This document shows positions 1-8,916 of a stretch of DNA of 64,000 bases, piece after piece (position 1 is the stretch's first letter; the number at the start of each line of letters is the position of its first letter). The DNA comes from CAVVYV01 sp963818205 (lineage in GTDB: Bacteria > Actinomycetota > Thermoleophilia > Solirubrobacterales > 70-9): assembly GCA_963818205.1 (NCBI GenBank), contig CAWFRG010000001.1, positions 296,009 to 360,008 on the forward strand, given 5' to 3'. Made by a program: the position numbers and the translations under genes. The notes below the pieces were generated by a model that ran no database searches, was not told the DNA's origin, and worked only from the letters and a program-made list of their open reading frames with translations.

Positions 1-48
1 GAAAACTCCGAGGAGAGCCTGAAGCCGAAGAGCGGATCAGCGAGCTAA
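1..48 (+). other. possible 3' end of an upstream gene
   Basis: The first 48 bases read openly in frame 1 as 15 codons (ending KPKSGSAS) and close with TAA at 46-48. The peptide is hydrophilic and could be the tail of a gene that begins outside the window. Nothing identifies the product, and 15 open codons are weak evidence. Confidence 0.2.
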
Positions 49-135
49 GATGAGCGCCGCTCCTCACTCAATCTGCATGGGGAACGCGAACTTCGAGTTG
101 AGCACCGATGGGGTGAGCATCGAAGTCCGCGCTGA

Positions 136-516
136 ATGCCACAGGGTCCTACCGACACTCCTTTCTTTGAGATCGCCTCGGAGCGCGACTCCGACGGCGT
201 CTTCATCGTCCACGTAAAGGGCGAGCTGGACATCTCCCATGAGGAGGAGCTGCGCGCGGAGCTCAATCGCGGCGTCGCCGGGAACAACGGCGGGATCGTG
301 GTCGACCTCACCGAGTGCGAGTTCATCGATTCGAGCGGGGTCCGGGCGCTGCTCCTCGGCCGCGAGGCCCAGCGCGCGGACGCCGACGGCCAGGGCGGGC
401 TTGTGATCGCCTCGGGCAGCACCCAGATCGTCCGCATCCTCTCGGTGATGGGGGTGGACGAGGCGATCCCGGTCCGGCCCACCGTCGAAGCGGCGATCGC
501 CGAGCTGCGGGCCTAG
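136..516 (+). CDS. STAS-domain anti-sigma factor antagonist
   Basis: A 126-residue single STAS domain of the SpoIIAA/RsbV type. In that family the unphosphorylated protein binds an RsbW-like kinase and frees a sigma factor, and phosphorylation of a Ser in the D-S-S-G loop ends the binding. Here the strand HVKGELDI (about 26-33) precedes the loop FIDSSGVRALL at 63-73, with Ser66/Ser67 available for phosphorylation. The length is normal for a stand-alone antagonist. No kinase lies next to it; the nearest RsbW-like gene is at 24.4 kb. ATG at 136 is chosen because the domain starts directly after it. An alternative upstream ATG at 76 is out of frame. Confidence 0.88.
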   Translation: MPQGPTDTPFFEIASERDSDGVFIVHVKGELDISHEEELRAELNRGVAGNNGGIVVDLTECEFIDSSGVRALLLGREAQRADADGQGGLVIASGSTQIVRILSVMGVDEAIPVRPTVEAAIAELRA

Positions 517-761
517 TCGGTCTTGAGCCCCGACGCTCTCGAACGCCTGCCAGCGGTCTGTAGCGGTTGACTTCGTGCCCGAGAAGCGCGTTCGGCACAT
601 CCGCGGGCATCGCTAGATGTGGTACATCCGGGCCGGGGGCCGGTTTTCCGCTTGCCTATGCGGTGTGCGCGCCAGCGGCGCGCCAGTCGGTGCGCCAGTC
701 AGCACCTGAGGACCGCACGACACCCGTTCGCTGGGCGCCCAAGGGCGCTAGCGTCCCCCCC

Positions 762-1187
762 GTGAGCTGGCTCACCGACCTCCTCAGTAAGCGCTCCCTC
801 GACGACCGCCTGCTGACGGGTGAACTCTCGCCCGACAGCGGCCAGGGCAAGGTGAGGGCCGAGCAATTGCTGAGCGCGCGCCACCGGGCGCAGAGCGCCA
901 AGGCGCTCAGAGAGCTCGTCGAGGAAGCTCAGCGGCCCCGGGCCTCGTTCTTCAACGCGAACCTCCGCGTACAACGGCTGGTGATCAGAAAAAACCAGGC
1001 ACTGATCCTCACTCTCGCGCGGGAACTCGAGGAGCTGGCAGTGGTCAACCCGCGCGGTGTGATCCTCACCGATCGGCTGATCAAGGATGGCGAGTCACCG
1101 GCCTACACGACTGAGTCCGCCATTGAGGACCACGGGGAGCTCGCCCGCGAGGTGGAGCGGGCCCGCGCGGCGCTGAAGGCCGACTGA
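762..1187 (+). CDS. unrecognised helical cytoplasmic protein
   Basis: A 141-residue protein from GTG at 762. The frame stays open further upstream, but that part is Arg/Pro/Ser-rich and unlike coding sequence, while from 762 the composition becomes protein-like (SWLTDLLSKRSLDDRLLTGE). It is mostly predicted helix with charged heptad-like stretches, has no membrane segment, and ends in a Lys/Glu/Ala-rich helix. A central basic segment (NANLRVQRLVIRKNQ) is notable. I do not recognise a family. It is a lone gene between the STAS gene and a long non-coding stretch. Confidence 0.55.
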   Translation: MSWLTDLLSKRSLDDRLLTGELSPDSGQGKVRAEQLLSARHRAQSAKALRELVEEAQRPRASFFNANLRVQRLVIRKNQALILTLARELEELAVVNPRGVILTDRLIKDGESPAYTTESAIEDHGELAREVERARAALKAD

Positions 1188-1714
1188 CGGGAGGTGGTTT
1201 CCCGCAGCGGCTTCTAGGCCATCCGTCTAGAGCCCCGTACCCATTTGAGGCCCCTACAACGCTCCTTGGGTAGAGGCGAAGGAACGCCTGGTAGAGGCGA
1301 AGGAACGCAATGGGTTTACAGAACTGGCGGTGGCCTATCCCGATGTGGGAGCGGTCGCGCGAGCGCGCTCCTCGGCAGCCTTTCGCTTGATCCGCTCCAG
1401 CCCAGCGGCCTTTCCACACGCAGGTGTTTCAGCGCTCGGTTCGGGGTCCCTCCCCTCCCAGGGATCGCCCCCCAGGGGATTGCGGAGCGCTGGCAGGAAG
1501 CGACGCGAAGGCATACACCCCAAGGTGAAAGGAGCGTGGTCGCGCGACCCCGACGAACCGAGGCGTGGTGCCGGGCGATCTAGTTCCGGGCCGTTGGGCG
1601 CTCCTTGTGGAGCGCGCCTCATAGAAGCTGATGTCCAAGCCCTCCCGCCGCAATCCGTGTCTGTTCGTCGTCGGTCGCGAGCGGCTCCCGTTCAGTCGAT
1701 GATGACATAACCCA
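1188..1714. other. long intergenic stretch without a supported gene
   Basis: About 530 bases lie between the unknown gene and the small membrane-protein gene. Short open frames exist on both strands, but they are Arg/Ser/Pro-rich and overlap one another, which is typical of chance frames in GC-rich DNA. The only ordered structure seen is the 18-bp tandem repeat at 1270-1308 and a short inverted repeat (GGAGCG at 1348-1353, CGCTCC at 1366-1371). Confidence 0.6.
1270..1308. repeat. two direct copies of an 18-bp unit
   Basis: GTAGAGGCGAAGGAACGC occurs at 1270-1287 and again at 1291-1308, separated by CTG, so the period is 21 bp. The copies are identical. No coding role is apparent. Confidence 0.8.
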
Positions 1715-1819
1715 CTATGCGTGGATGGTGGCGAAACCCACTATGAGTCCGACAATCATGATCGCCGTGAGTACCCACACCAACATAATCAGCCCACGGT
1801 TCTGAGTTCCTGCATCCAT
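1715..1819 (-). CDS. 34-residue single-pass membrane peptide
   Basis: ATG at 1819-1817 to TAG at 1717-1715 encodes 34 residues: a short polar N-terminus (MDAGTQNRG) followed by one hydrophobic helix, roughly residues 10-32 (LIMLVWVLTAIMIVGLIVG). The start is preceded by AAGGAAGGTGATCC, an almost complete match to the anti-Shine-Dalgarno complement, at ideal spacing, which is the main argument that this tiny frame is real. It is divergent from the nucleotidyltransferase gene starting at 1964. Small membrane peptides often modulate a transporter or kinase, but no partner can be named. I do not recognise a family. Confidence 0.6.
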   Translation of the reverse strand: MDAGTQNRGLIMLVWVLTAIMIVGLIVGFATIHA

Positions 1820-1963
1820 TGGATCACCTTCCTTTCTTTCCGTTCGTGATTCTTGCGAGCGGTCGGCCGGGCTGTCAAGTCAACACGCGCCTGCCGTCCC
1901 AGGTGTATTGCTCCGAGCCGTGGAGCATTGGTCACCCGCGCCCTAGACTGACCGCGGAGGGCA

Positions 1964-3843
1964 ATGCACGACATCGCCGAGTTCCTACGGCGCTATGACC
2001 CGTTCAGCGGGCTCGACGAGGAGGCCCTCGAGCGCCTCGCTGAACGAGCTGAGGTCGAGTTCTTCGCCGCGGGCACGACGATCTTTCCGCAGGGCACTCG
2101 GCCCCAGAAAAAGGTCCGGGTAGTCCGACGGGGCGCGATCGAGCTCGTCGATCGCGGCCGGGTGGTGGACATCCTCGGCGAGGGCGAGCTGTTCGGGCAT
2201 CCCTCGATGCTCTCGGGACTTCCGACCGGGTTCGAGGCGCGGGCGCACGAGGACTCTCTCTGCTACGCGCTTCAGGCGCGAGACGTGATCCCGCTCCTTG
2301 CTCGACCCTCGAGCCTTCCCTTCCTCACCCGGTCGCTGCTCAGGCGCCGCCGGCCGGGCGGGGCGGACGAAGCCGATGTCGCCAGCGCCGAGGTGGCCCA
2401 GCAGCCGGCAACGGCACTGATCCGAAGGGGGCCGGTGATCTGCGCGCCGGATCTTCCGGCGCGGGAGGTCGCCCGGCAAATGGTCGCCGAGGGGGTGAGC
2501 TCGGTGCTGATCCGAACGGACAACGGAGGGCTCGGAATCGTCACCGACCGAGACCTGGGAGCCAGGGCACTCGCCGAGGGGATCTCCGCCGACACACCCG
2601 TCCGCGAGGTGATGACCACGCCGGTCGTCACGGTCGGGGCCGAGGAGACGGGCGCCGACGTGATGATCGCGATGCTCGACCACGACATCCGCCACGTGCC
2701 GGTGCTTTCGGCGCGCTCCGAGGTCCTCGGGGTGATCGTCGGCATCGACCTTGTGGCAGCCGAATCCCGCACGCCCTTTGTGCTTCGCCGGGCGATCGCC
2801 GAGGCCACCGACGAGAAGGAGTTACGGGAGGCGGCCCGGCGATTGCGTTCGGCGGTGATCGCCCTTCACCGGGCCGAGCTGGCCCCCGCTCAGATCAGCC
2901 AGGTGATCTCGGTTGTCGCCGACGCGTTGATCCGGCGGCTGATCGAGCTCGCGATCGACTCGGAGGGGACGCCGCCGGCCGAGTTCTGCTGGATGGCGCT
3001 CGGCAGCCACGGAAGGCGGGAGGCGGTGCCCTCCTCCGATGTCGACTCGGGGATGTCGTGGCGAGAAGCCCCCGACCCCGACCCGATCGGCTCCCGGGCG
3101 AAGCGGGTGATCGGCGCCGAGAGCACCGCCCGCTACATGCACGCGATCGCCGCCCACGTCGCCGATGGCATCCGGGTGGTTGGCTGGAAGCTCGATCCCC
3201 ACGGAGTCACCGCGTCCGGAAGCTTCTCGGCGAGCTCGATCGAGGACTGGCACCGAGCGATCCAGGGATGGATAACCCATCCCGGTGACGAACGCGGTGT
3301 TGACTGCGACCTCGATCCTCCTCGACGGCCGGACCGTCCAGGGCCCGGACGAGCTGAACCCGAAGCCGGCCTTCTACCCCCCCGAGAGTCGCCCCGCGCT
3401 GCTGCGGTCGATGCTGCGCCTGGCGCTCGCGAGGAAGCCTCCTACCGGCTTCCGTCGCGACATCGTCGTCGAAGACGGGCGGCGAGCACCGCGGGACCTT
3501 CGACATCAAGCACGGCGGCCTCCTCCCGATCGTCGACCTGGCCCGCTACGCGGCGCTGGTGGCCGAGGTCGAGGTCACCCCGACGGTCGAGCGCCTCCGC
3601 GCGGGGGGCGAGTCGGGAGCGATCAAGCCGGACCAGGCCAGGGTGCTCGAGGAGGCGTACGACCTGTTTGCCGGCCTCCGGCTCGAGCACCAGGTCCAGC
3701 AGCTCGAGAGGGGAGCGGAGCCCGACGACCACCTCGACCCGCGCGATTTGAACCCGCTGAGCCGCCGCTACCTTCGCGACGCCTTCCGGGAGGTCCGCGC
3801 GGTGCAGAAGTCGCTTGCCGCCAGGCTCACCCGGGGCACCTGA
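1964..3843 (+). CDS. cNMP-binding/CBS/DUF294 nucleotidyltransferase (two frame breaks)
   Basis: Domains in order: cyclic-nucleotide-binding-like fold (about 1-125, with IELVDRGRVVDILGEGELFG), a CBS pair (about 140-260, ending PVLSARSEVLGVIVGIDLV), then a DUF294 nucleotidyltransferase with GSHGRREAVPSSDVDSGM, which carries the G-S...D-x-D metal-binding pattern of GlnD-like enzymes, and a C-terminal helical DUF294_C domain. The family is thought to be regulatory; its substrate is not established. Compared with the intact paralogue at 55849-57720, the frame shifts by one extra base near 3293 (after PGDE) and again near 3476 (GACGGG). Both sides remain well conserved, so a sequencing insertion is more likely than decay. 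It overlaps the exonuclease start by one base. Confidence 0.8.
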
Positions 3844-4574
3844 TGGCAACCACCGCATCGCCCGCGGCCCACGCCTACGAGAGCACGCCAGAGCCCGCGC
3901 CCTCGACCCCCTGGCGTGATGCGACCTTCAGCGTGATCGACTTCGAGCTGACCGGTCTCGACCTCGCCGTCCACGAGATCGTCTCCTTCGCAACGGTTAC
4001 GGTCACCGGCGGGACGGTGCGCCTCGCAGACGCCCGCTACCGGATCGTTCGCCCACGTCGGATGCCCGATGCCGCCAGCGTTCGCATTCACGGCCTCCGC
4101 GAGAGCGACCTTGCGGCTGCCCCGCCTCTCGAGGAGGTGCTCGACGACCTGCTCGAGGCGCTCACGGGCAGGGTCCTCGTCGCCCACGTGGCCCGGGTCG
4201 AGGAGGGCTTTCTGCGCGCGGCCCTCGAAACCCGTGGGCTGGCCCTCCGCAACTCGTTCGTCGATACCGCCGCGCTGGCGCTGGAGCTACGCCGGCGGCG
4301 GCACCGGCCCCCGCTGGGGGGCGCTCGATCCGAGCCCTCCGGCACAGCCGTGTCCTCGCCCGGGCTCGCTGACGTTGCCCGCTCACTCGGCCTGCCCGTC
4401 CATCGCCCGCACCACGCCGACGGTGACGCGCTCACCACGGCGCAGGTCTTCATCGCGCTCGCCACCCACCTGGACGCATACGAGCCTCAGACCGTGGGCT
4501 CGCTGCTGCGAATGAGCACGCCAAAGGCCAGAGCCCCGCTGGGTAGAGCGCTCAGCCGCATCTCAGCACGCTGA
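3843..4574 (+). CDS. DnaQ-like 3'-5' exonuclease (DEDDh)
   Basis: A 243-residue exonuclease of the DNA polymerase III epsilon/RNase T superfamily. Exo I is VIDFELTGLD (about 31-40, Asp33 and Glu35 binding metal), Exo II lies around LVAHVARVEEGFL, and Exo III is HRPHHADGDALTTAQVF, supplying the catalytic His and last Asp. A Pro/Thr/Ala-rich N-terminal extension of about 25 residues precedes the domain. ATG 3843 overlaps the stop of the nucleotidyltransferase gene, so the two are translationally coupled. The same gene order (CBS-DUF294 protein plus epsilon-like exonuclease) is familiar from proteobacterial acetate loci, which supports a conserved functional link. Substrate unknown. Confidence 0.85.
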   Translation: MATTASPAAHAYESTPEPAPSTPWRDATFSVIDFELTGLDLAVHEIVSFATVTVTGGTVRLADARYRIVRPRRMPDAASVRIHGLRESDLAAAPPLEEVLDDLLEALTGRVLVAHVARVEEGFLRAALETRGLALRNSFVDTAALALELRRRRHRPPLGGARSEPSGTAVSSPGLADVARSLGLPVHRPHHADGDALTTAQVFIALATHLDAYEPQTVGSLLRMSTPKARAPLGRALSRISAR

Positions 4575-4648
4575 AGGGCGCAGGCCAGCTAGGGGCTAGT
4601 TGAGGTCCGGCCGACTCCGCCGAACAGCCGAAACCAACCCTGCGCCCT
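4575..4648. promoter_or_regulatory. long-range inverted repeat after the exonuclease gene
   Basis: AGGGCGCAGG at 4575-4584 is repeated inverted as CCTGCGCCCT at 4639-4648, a perfect 10-bp pairing enclosing 54 nt that itself contains short CTAG-type inverted repeats. It begins right after the exonuclease stop and ends about 120 bp before the permease start, so it could be a terminator or a leader structure. No T-tract follows. Confidence 0.4.
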
Positions 4649-4771
4649 AGCCGATTCGTACAACGTGCGGGAATTTCGGTTGCACCGATGCACGCCGGGA
4701 CATAGTCTGCGGCCATCCGCACAAAGGCCGGGCGCGGGAAGCGGCCTGGCCGCGACGGAGGGAGAAGAGCG

Positions 4772-6355
4772 ATGGCACCACCTGAGGGCATTTCCGACGT
4801 CGATCAGGTAAAGCGCGACGAGGAGCGGCTCGCGGAGCTCGGCTACAAGCAGGAGCTCTCGCGAGGCTGGAGCGCGTTCACCAACTTCGCGATCTCGTTC
4901 ACGATCATCTCGGTCCTGGCCGGGTGCTTCACGAACTTCGCCCTGGCCTGGAACAACGGTGGCCCCATTGCGGCCTCCTTGGGCTGGCCGGTTCTCTGCG
5001 CCTTCGTGCTGATGGTCGCCTTCTCGATGGCCGAGCTGACTTCGAAGTACCCGACCGCGGGCGGGCCCTACTGGTGGGCGCACGACCTCGGCGGCACGGG
5101 CTGGAGCTGGATGACCGGCTGGTTCAACATCGTCGGCCTGCTCGGGATCGTCGCCTCGGTCGCCTACGGCTGCGCGATCTTCCTCAACACCCTGCTCGGG
5201 CTCTACGGGCTCGACATCTTCGGCATCAACTTCGGCGACACCGAGCACATCCTCGGCGAGCAGTTCCTGCTCTTCCTGATCATCCTCTTCCTCTACACGC
5301 TGGTGAACATCTTCGCCGACCGCCTCCTCGGCCCTGATAAACAACATCTCGGTCGGCTGGCACCTGCTCGGGGTCGCGGTGATCCTCGCGATCCTGATCT
5401 TCGTCCCCGACGACCACCAGAGCGCCGATTTCGTCTTCACCGAGCGGTTCAACATCAACGGCGCCTTCGGCGGCTCCACCACCGCTCTCGGCTTCTGGCT
5501 GCTGGTCGTGCCGGTCGGCTTCGTGCTGACGATGTACACCCAGACCGGCTATGACGCCTCGGCACACACGGCGGAGGAGACCCGGGGCGCGGCCAAGGCC
5601 GCCGCCCAGGGCGTCTGGCGCTCGGTCTTCTTCTCGGCGCTGATCGGGTGGCTCCTGCTGCTCGCGTTCCTGTTCGCGGCGACGGATACGTCGCCGCGAT
5701 CGACGAGGGCGCCGGCTACTCGACCTTCATCTTCACCTCGGCGCTCGATTCATGGGCGGCGAAGCTCGTGATCCTGATCGCCACCGTGGGGCAGCTGTTC
5801 TGCGGGGCGGCGGGCCTGACCAGCGCCTCGCGCACCTGGTACGCGTTCTCGCGCGACCGGGCGATCCCGGGCTGGTGCGTCTTCCGCCGGGTGAACCGCG
5901 ACCGGGTGCCGTTCAACGCGGTGATCGCGGTCTCGCTGTTCTCGTTGCTGATTTCGATCCCGGCGCTGTTCGGCAAGAACAACGTCCCCTTCGCCTTCTT
6001 CGCCCTCACCGGGATCACCACGGTCGGGCTCTACATCGCATACATCCTGCCGGTGTACCTGAGGCTGCGGGCAGGCGACAGCTTCGAGCCGGGCCCCTGG
6101 AACCTGGGCAGGCGCTACAGGATGGTCAACTTGCTGGCGATCGTCTTCGTGCTTCTGGTCGTTTTCGCCGTCGACCTGCCGTACACGCCGGCGGGCCTGC
6201 CCTGGGAGGACGGCTTCGACGCGAGCCTGGTCAACTACAGCCCGTTCGCGATCCTGATCCCGCTGATCTTCGGGGTCTGGTACCTGATCTCCGCGAAGAA
6301 CAAGTACCAGGGTCCGGTGAGGACGCTCGAGGAGGACGTCGTCACCAAGGACTGA
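4772..6355 (+). CDS. APC-superfamily amino-acid permease (two frame breaks)
   Basis: An integral membrane transporter of about 525 residues with roughly 12 hydrophobic segments, for example ISFTIISVLAGCFTNFAL, LLGIVASVAYGCAIFL and FGVWYLISAK near the end. The first helix region with GGP(I/Y) and the substrate-site-like TSKYPTAGGPYWW are typical of GABA/basic amino-acid permeases in the APC family. ATG 4772 follows GGAGGGAGAAGAGCG. The frame moves by one inserted base near 5330 (DRLL/ALINN) and by one missing base near 5685 (FAAT/GYVAAID). A long GC hairpin follows the stop. Given the gamma-glutamylation genes downstream, import of polyamines, GABA or related amines is a reasonable guess, not shown by sequence. 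Confidence 0.85.
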
Positions 6356-6361
6356 GGCTGC

Positions 6362-6406
6362 GCGGCCGCCCGCGTCCCGCTCCTGGGGACGCGGAGCTGC
6401 GGCCGC
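6362..6406. terminator. nested GC hairpin after the permease gene
   Basis: GCGGCCGC at 6362-6369 pairs with the same palindrome at 6399-6406, and GCGTCCC at 6372-6378 pairs with GGGACGC at 6386-6392, giving a nested stem 7 bp after the permease stop. There is no T-run, as is common for actinobacterial terminators. Confidence 0.65.
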
Positions 6407-6494
6407 CAATGGCGCCCGGCTCGCGCCTAACGCGGGCCGGGCGCCGCTGCCTCGATGCCGCCGCCGGCTGTCTGGGTAGGGTGAGGCGCGACGA

Positions 6495-7444
6495 GTGAGC
6501 TCCCTCGACCCACTCGAGTTCCTTCCCTGGGAGACCGAGCTCCACGGGCATCGGGTGATCTACCGGATGGCGGGCAGCGGGCCGCCGGTGGTCCTGATCC
6601 ACGGCATGGTCAACTCCTCCGTCCACTGGGAGCCGGTGGCGCTGCGCCTCGCCGAGGACCACACGGTGATCGCGCCGGACCTGATCGGGCACGGCGACTC
6701 GGCGGCGGTGCGAGGCGACTACTCGCTGGGGGCCCACGCCTCGAGCATCCGCGACCTGCTCGCGGTGCTCGGAGTCGAGCGGGCGACGATCGTCGGCCAC
6801 TCGCTCGGCGGCGGGATCGCGATGCAGTTCTTCTACCAGTTCCCCCAGCGCACCGAGCGGCTGGCGCTGATCTCGAGCGGCGGCCTCGGGCGCGAGGTGA
6901 GCCCGATGCTGCGGGGCGCCGCGATGCCCGGCGCCTCGGCCGCCCTCTGGGCCGCCGCCCACCCCCGACTCCTCGACGCGCTCTCGGAGGTGGGCGAGCG
7001 GATGCGCGAGCGGGGCCGCGGCCTCGGCGTCTATCTGGTGGCGATCGCGCGTGCCCTGGCGACCGCTGCAGCAGGCGGGGCGCCCGCCGCGCCTTCCTCC
7101 AGACGCTGCGCTCGGTGATCGACTTTCGCGGCCAGCACGTCAGCGCCCGCGACCGGCTCTACCTGCTCGACGGGTTCCCGACCCTGATCGTCTGGGGCGA
7201 GCGCGACCACACGATCCCGCTCGCCCATGGTCGCCAGGCGCACGAGGCGATTCCGGGCAGTCACTTCGAGACCCTGCCGCGCGCCGCGCACTTTCCCCAC
7301 ATCGAGGATCCCGAGGGGCTCGCGGATGCGCTGCTCGAGTTCCTCCGGACCACCGAGCCGGGCCGGATCGAGGACGGCGACTGGGGCGAGGTGATCAAAG
7401 CGCGGCCCCCAGCGGCGCCAGGGCGGAGCCGCGGACGTGGCTAG
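6495..7444 (+). CDS. alpha/beta-fold hydrolase (frame break near 7060-7090)
   Basis: A cytoplasmic alpha/beta hydrolase of about 316 residues. The oxyanion strand is VVLIHGMVNSS, the nucleophile elbow is GHSLGG (about residues 97-102), the acid is probably Asp in IVWGERDHTIP, and the His is in AAHFPHIEDP. These are the canonical Ser-Asp-His positions of the epoxide-hydrolase/lactonase-like group; the substrate cannot be assigned. GTG 6495 is the start. The frame changes by a net one missing base between 7060 and 7090, after which LQTLRSVIDFRGQ restores a typical cap-to-core connection. It ends with a 4-base tail-to-tail overlap with the FGGY kinase gene. Confidence 0.85.
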
Positions 7445-8907
7445 CTCGCGTCGAGCGCCTCGGTCGCCCTGACGAAGTCGCGCCAGCGCTCGTGCTCGGT
7501 CGAGCGCCAGTCGTCGTCGCGCTCGGGCTCGACCCGGCGATCCGGGGGGAGCAGCTCGGGAAGCCGCTCGAGCGAGTCGATCACCCCGCTGCCGACCGCG
7601 GCGAGGGCGGCCGCGCCGAGCACCGTGGCGTCGGCGCCGGCGGCCTCTACCGGCGCCCCGATCGTGTCCGCCTGAAGCTGGAGCAGGAGCGGTTCGTTGG
7701 TGAGCCCGCCGTCCACCCGCAGGGTCTCGACCTCGATCGTCTCCCGGATCGCGGCGACCACATCGGCGACCCGCCAGGCGATCCCCTCCAGCGCCGCCCG
7801 GGCGACGTTGGCCCCGCTGCTGCCGCCGTGGATTCCCGAGATCACGGCGCGGGCGTCGGGCCGCCACCAGGGCGCCCCGATCCCGGCGAGGGCGGGCAGG
7901 ACCCGGGCGCCGGCCGAGTCGCCGACCTCCCGCGCCAGGGCGCTCAGGGCCGGTGGGTCCTCGGCCAGACCGAGCTCGTTGCACATCCACTCGAGCATCG
8001 CCCCGGCGGCGAACACACCACCGTCGAGGGCGTATTCCACTCGCCCATCGATGCTCCAGGCGACCGTCGGCAGCAACCCGCCGGCCGGCTTCGGCACCTC
8101 GGTGCCGGCGTGGGCGAGGACGAAGACACCGGTGCCGTAGGTCGCCTTCACTCGGCCGGGAACGACGCAGGCGGCGCCGGCGAGGGCAGCCTGCTGGTCG
8201 ACGACCTGGCCGCAGAGCGGCAACTCGAGCGGCCAGCTCTCGTGCTCGAGCATCGCCAGTTCGCCGGCGCTGTCGCGCACCTTGGGCAGGACCTCGGGTG
8301 GGACGCCGAAGATCTCGCAGAGCTTGGGGTCAAAGCCCGGCTTTCCGAGGGTGTGCAGCTGGGTGCGAGAGGCGGTCGAGGCGTCGGTGGCGAAACCGGC
8401 GCCGAGCCGGTCGCAGAGGAAGGAGTCAACCGTCCCCATTCTCAGCCTTCCGGCCTCGCGGGCCATCTGCACCGCGTCGTCGTGCTCGAGCAGCCAGGCG
8501 AGCTTCGCGGCGGAGAAGTAGGGGTCGAAGGGCAGGCCGCTGAGCTCCCTCACCTCCTCCTCCCGGTCGCCCAGAAAATCAAGCACCTCCTGGGAGCGCT
8601 TGTCCTGCCAGACGACGATCGGGGAAAGCGCCCTGCCGGTCTCCCGGTCCCAGGCGAGCACCGACTCTCCCTGGTGGTCGAGTCCGCAGGCGACCACCTC
8701 GCCCGGTGGATCGGCGAGCAGCTCGGCCACCACCTCGACCACGGCGGCGAGCACCTCTTCTCCGTCCTGCTCGACCCAGCCCTCCCGCGGGTGCCTGTTG
8801 ACCTTGTCGCGGCGGGCTTCGGCGACCGGTTCGAGCCGCTCGTTGAAGAGCGCTGCCTTGACCCCCGTGGTCCCCTCGTCGACTCCAAGCAGGAGGCGGT
8901 CGGCCAT
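7441..8907 (-). CDS. glpK: FGGY-family carbohydrate kinase, probably glycerol kinase
   Basis: A 488-residue two-domain ATP-dependent sugar/polyol kinase. The N-terminal phosphate loop is LLLGVDEGTTGVKAALF (6-22), the substrate region has WQDKRS, the second lobe has CGQVVDQQAALAG and the ATP motif YGTGVFVL, and the C-terminus has the FGGY pattern RVDGGLTNEPLLLQLQAD. Glycerol is the best substrate guess because the gene is the last member of a minus-strand run with a glycerol-3-phosphate dehydrogenase and an associated oxidoreductase, 9 bp downstream of the latter. Xylulose or another polyol remains possible, because the family is hard to subdivide by eye. Full length, no defects. Confidence 0.82.
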   Translation of the reverse strand: MADRLLLGVDEGTTGVKAALFNERLEPVAEARRDKVNRHPREGWVEQDGEEVLAAVVEVVAELLADPPGEVVACGLDHQGESVLAWDRETGRALSPIVVWQDKRSQEVLDFLGDREEEVRELSGLPFDPYFSAAKLAWLLEHDDAVQMAREAGRLRMGTVDSFLCDRLGAGFATDASTASRTQLHTLGKPGFDPKLCEIFGVPPEVLPKVRDSAGELAMLEHESWPLELPLCGQVVDQQAALAGAACVVPGRVKATYGTGVFVLAHAGTEVPKPAGGLLPTVAWSIDGRVEYALDGGVFAAGAMLEWMCNELGLAEDPPALSALAREVGDSAGARVLPALAGIGAPWWRPDARAVISGIHGGSSGANVARAALEGIAWRVADVVAAIRETIEVETLRVDGGLTNEPLLLQLQADTIGAPVEAAGADATVLGAAALAAVGSGVIDSLERLPELLPPDRRVEPERDDDWRSTEHERWRDFVRATEALDAS

Positions 8908-8916
8908 CGCGCCAGC

